In this document: piece after piece, positions 5,062 to 5,122 of the stretch
Position numbering within the stretch: the first letter of the stretch is position 1
Layout: every line of letters begins with the position of its first letter
Source: Pyrinomonadaceae bacterium
GTDB taxonomy: Bacteria; Acidobacteriota; Blastocatellia; Pyrinomonadales; Pyrinomonadaceae
Direction: 5' to 3'
DNA: 5,122 nt
NCBI GenBank assembly: GCA_013813825.1
Contig: JACCRA010000661.1
Span: forward strand, 1-5,122
The notes under the pieces: model-generated
The model's input: only the letters and a program-made list of their open reading frames with translations
Database searches by the model: none
Told to the model about the DNA's origin: nothing
Position numbers and translations under genes: made by a program

Positions 5062-5122
5062 GCAGTCAGGATTGTTCGGTTGGCGCGATGAATAGTAGTT
5101 GTGCTGCTTCATTGTGATAACG

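Noticed and set aside
5062..5122. Start of a ybaB-like gene after dnaX
   Set aside because: ATG 5089 and GTG 5058 both reach a TGA within 20 codons. No YbaB-like sequence is visible in the last 61 bases.

Overview
The window is GC-rich (roughly 60% or more by eye) bacterial chromosome. The DnaX sequence (start [13 protein letters not shown], five-Cys zinc region, very long Ala/Pro/Gly linker), the small secreted SPOR-like protein, the S23-type four-helix-bundle remnant and the low-complexity intergenic repeats (GGCGGAAGGATGAA-like and CTGARAA-like) together suggest an Acidobacteriota-type genome. That placement is an inference by resemblance, not a database result.

Layout. Bases 1-84 are the last codons of an AraC-family regulator. 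Bases 85-1022 form a tRNA-rich and scarred stretch. It holds a 3'-half tRNA remnant on the minus strand (225-262), an aberrant tRNA-Ser(CGA)-like gene without a normal D-arm region (405-476), a four-helix-bundle (S23/IVS family) pseudogene with an internal stop and a frameshift (511-875), and an intact tRNA-Ser(GGA) (933-1022). A long imperfect palindrome (1036-1107) follows the intact tRNA. Next come a secreted SPOR-like protein (1145-1684) and a Mug/TDG-family uracil-DNA glycosylase (1737-2261).

Bases 2262-2562 have no protein gene. They carry the small bacterial signal recognition particle RNA (about 2323-2426), followed by a 119-base nested foldback with perfect 13-base ends (2438-2556). 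A VOC/glyoxalase-fold protein (2563-2934) and dnaX (2965-5061) complete the window. They are 30 bases apart, and the gap is almost entirely a 7-base tandem repeat.

The backbone tRNA-Ser ... SRP RNA ... dnaX recalls the Bacillus subtilis order (tRNA-Ser, tadA, scr, dnaX), so this is probably an old housekeeping neighbourhood. Its tRNA end seems to have collected insertions and decay. Main points for follow-up are the aberrant tRNA-Ser, the tRNA remnant as a possible integration scar, the foldback between SRP RNA and the VOC gene, and the swapped base pair that closes the SRP RNA tetraloop. No complete new defence or mobile system is visible.
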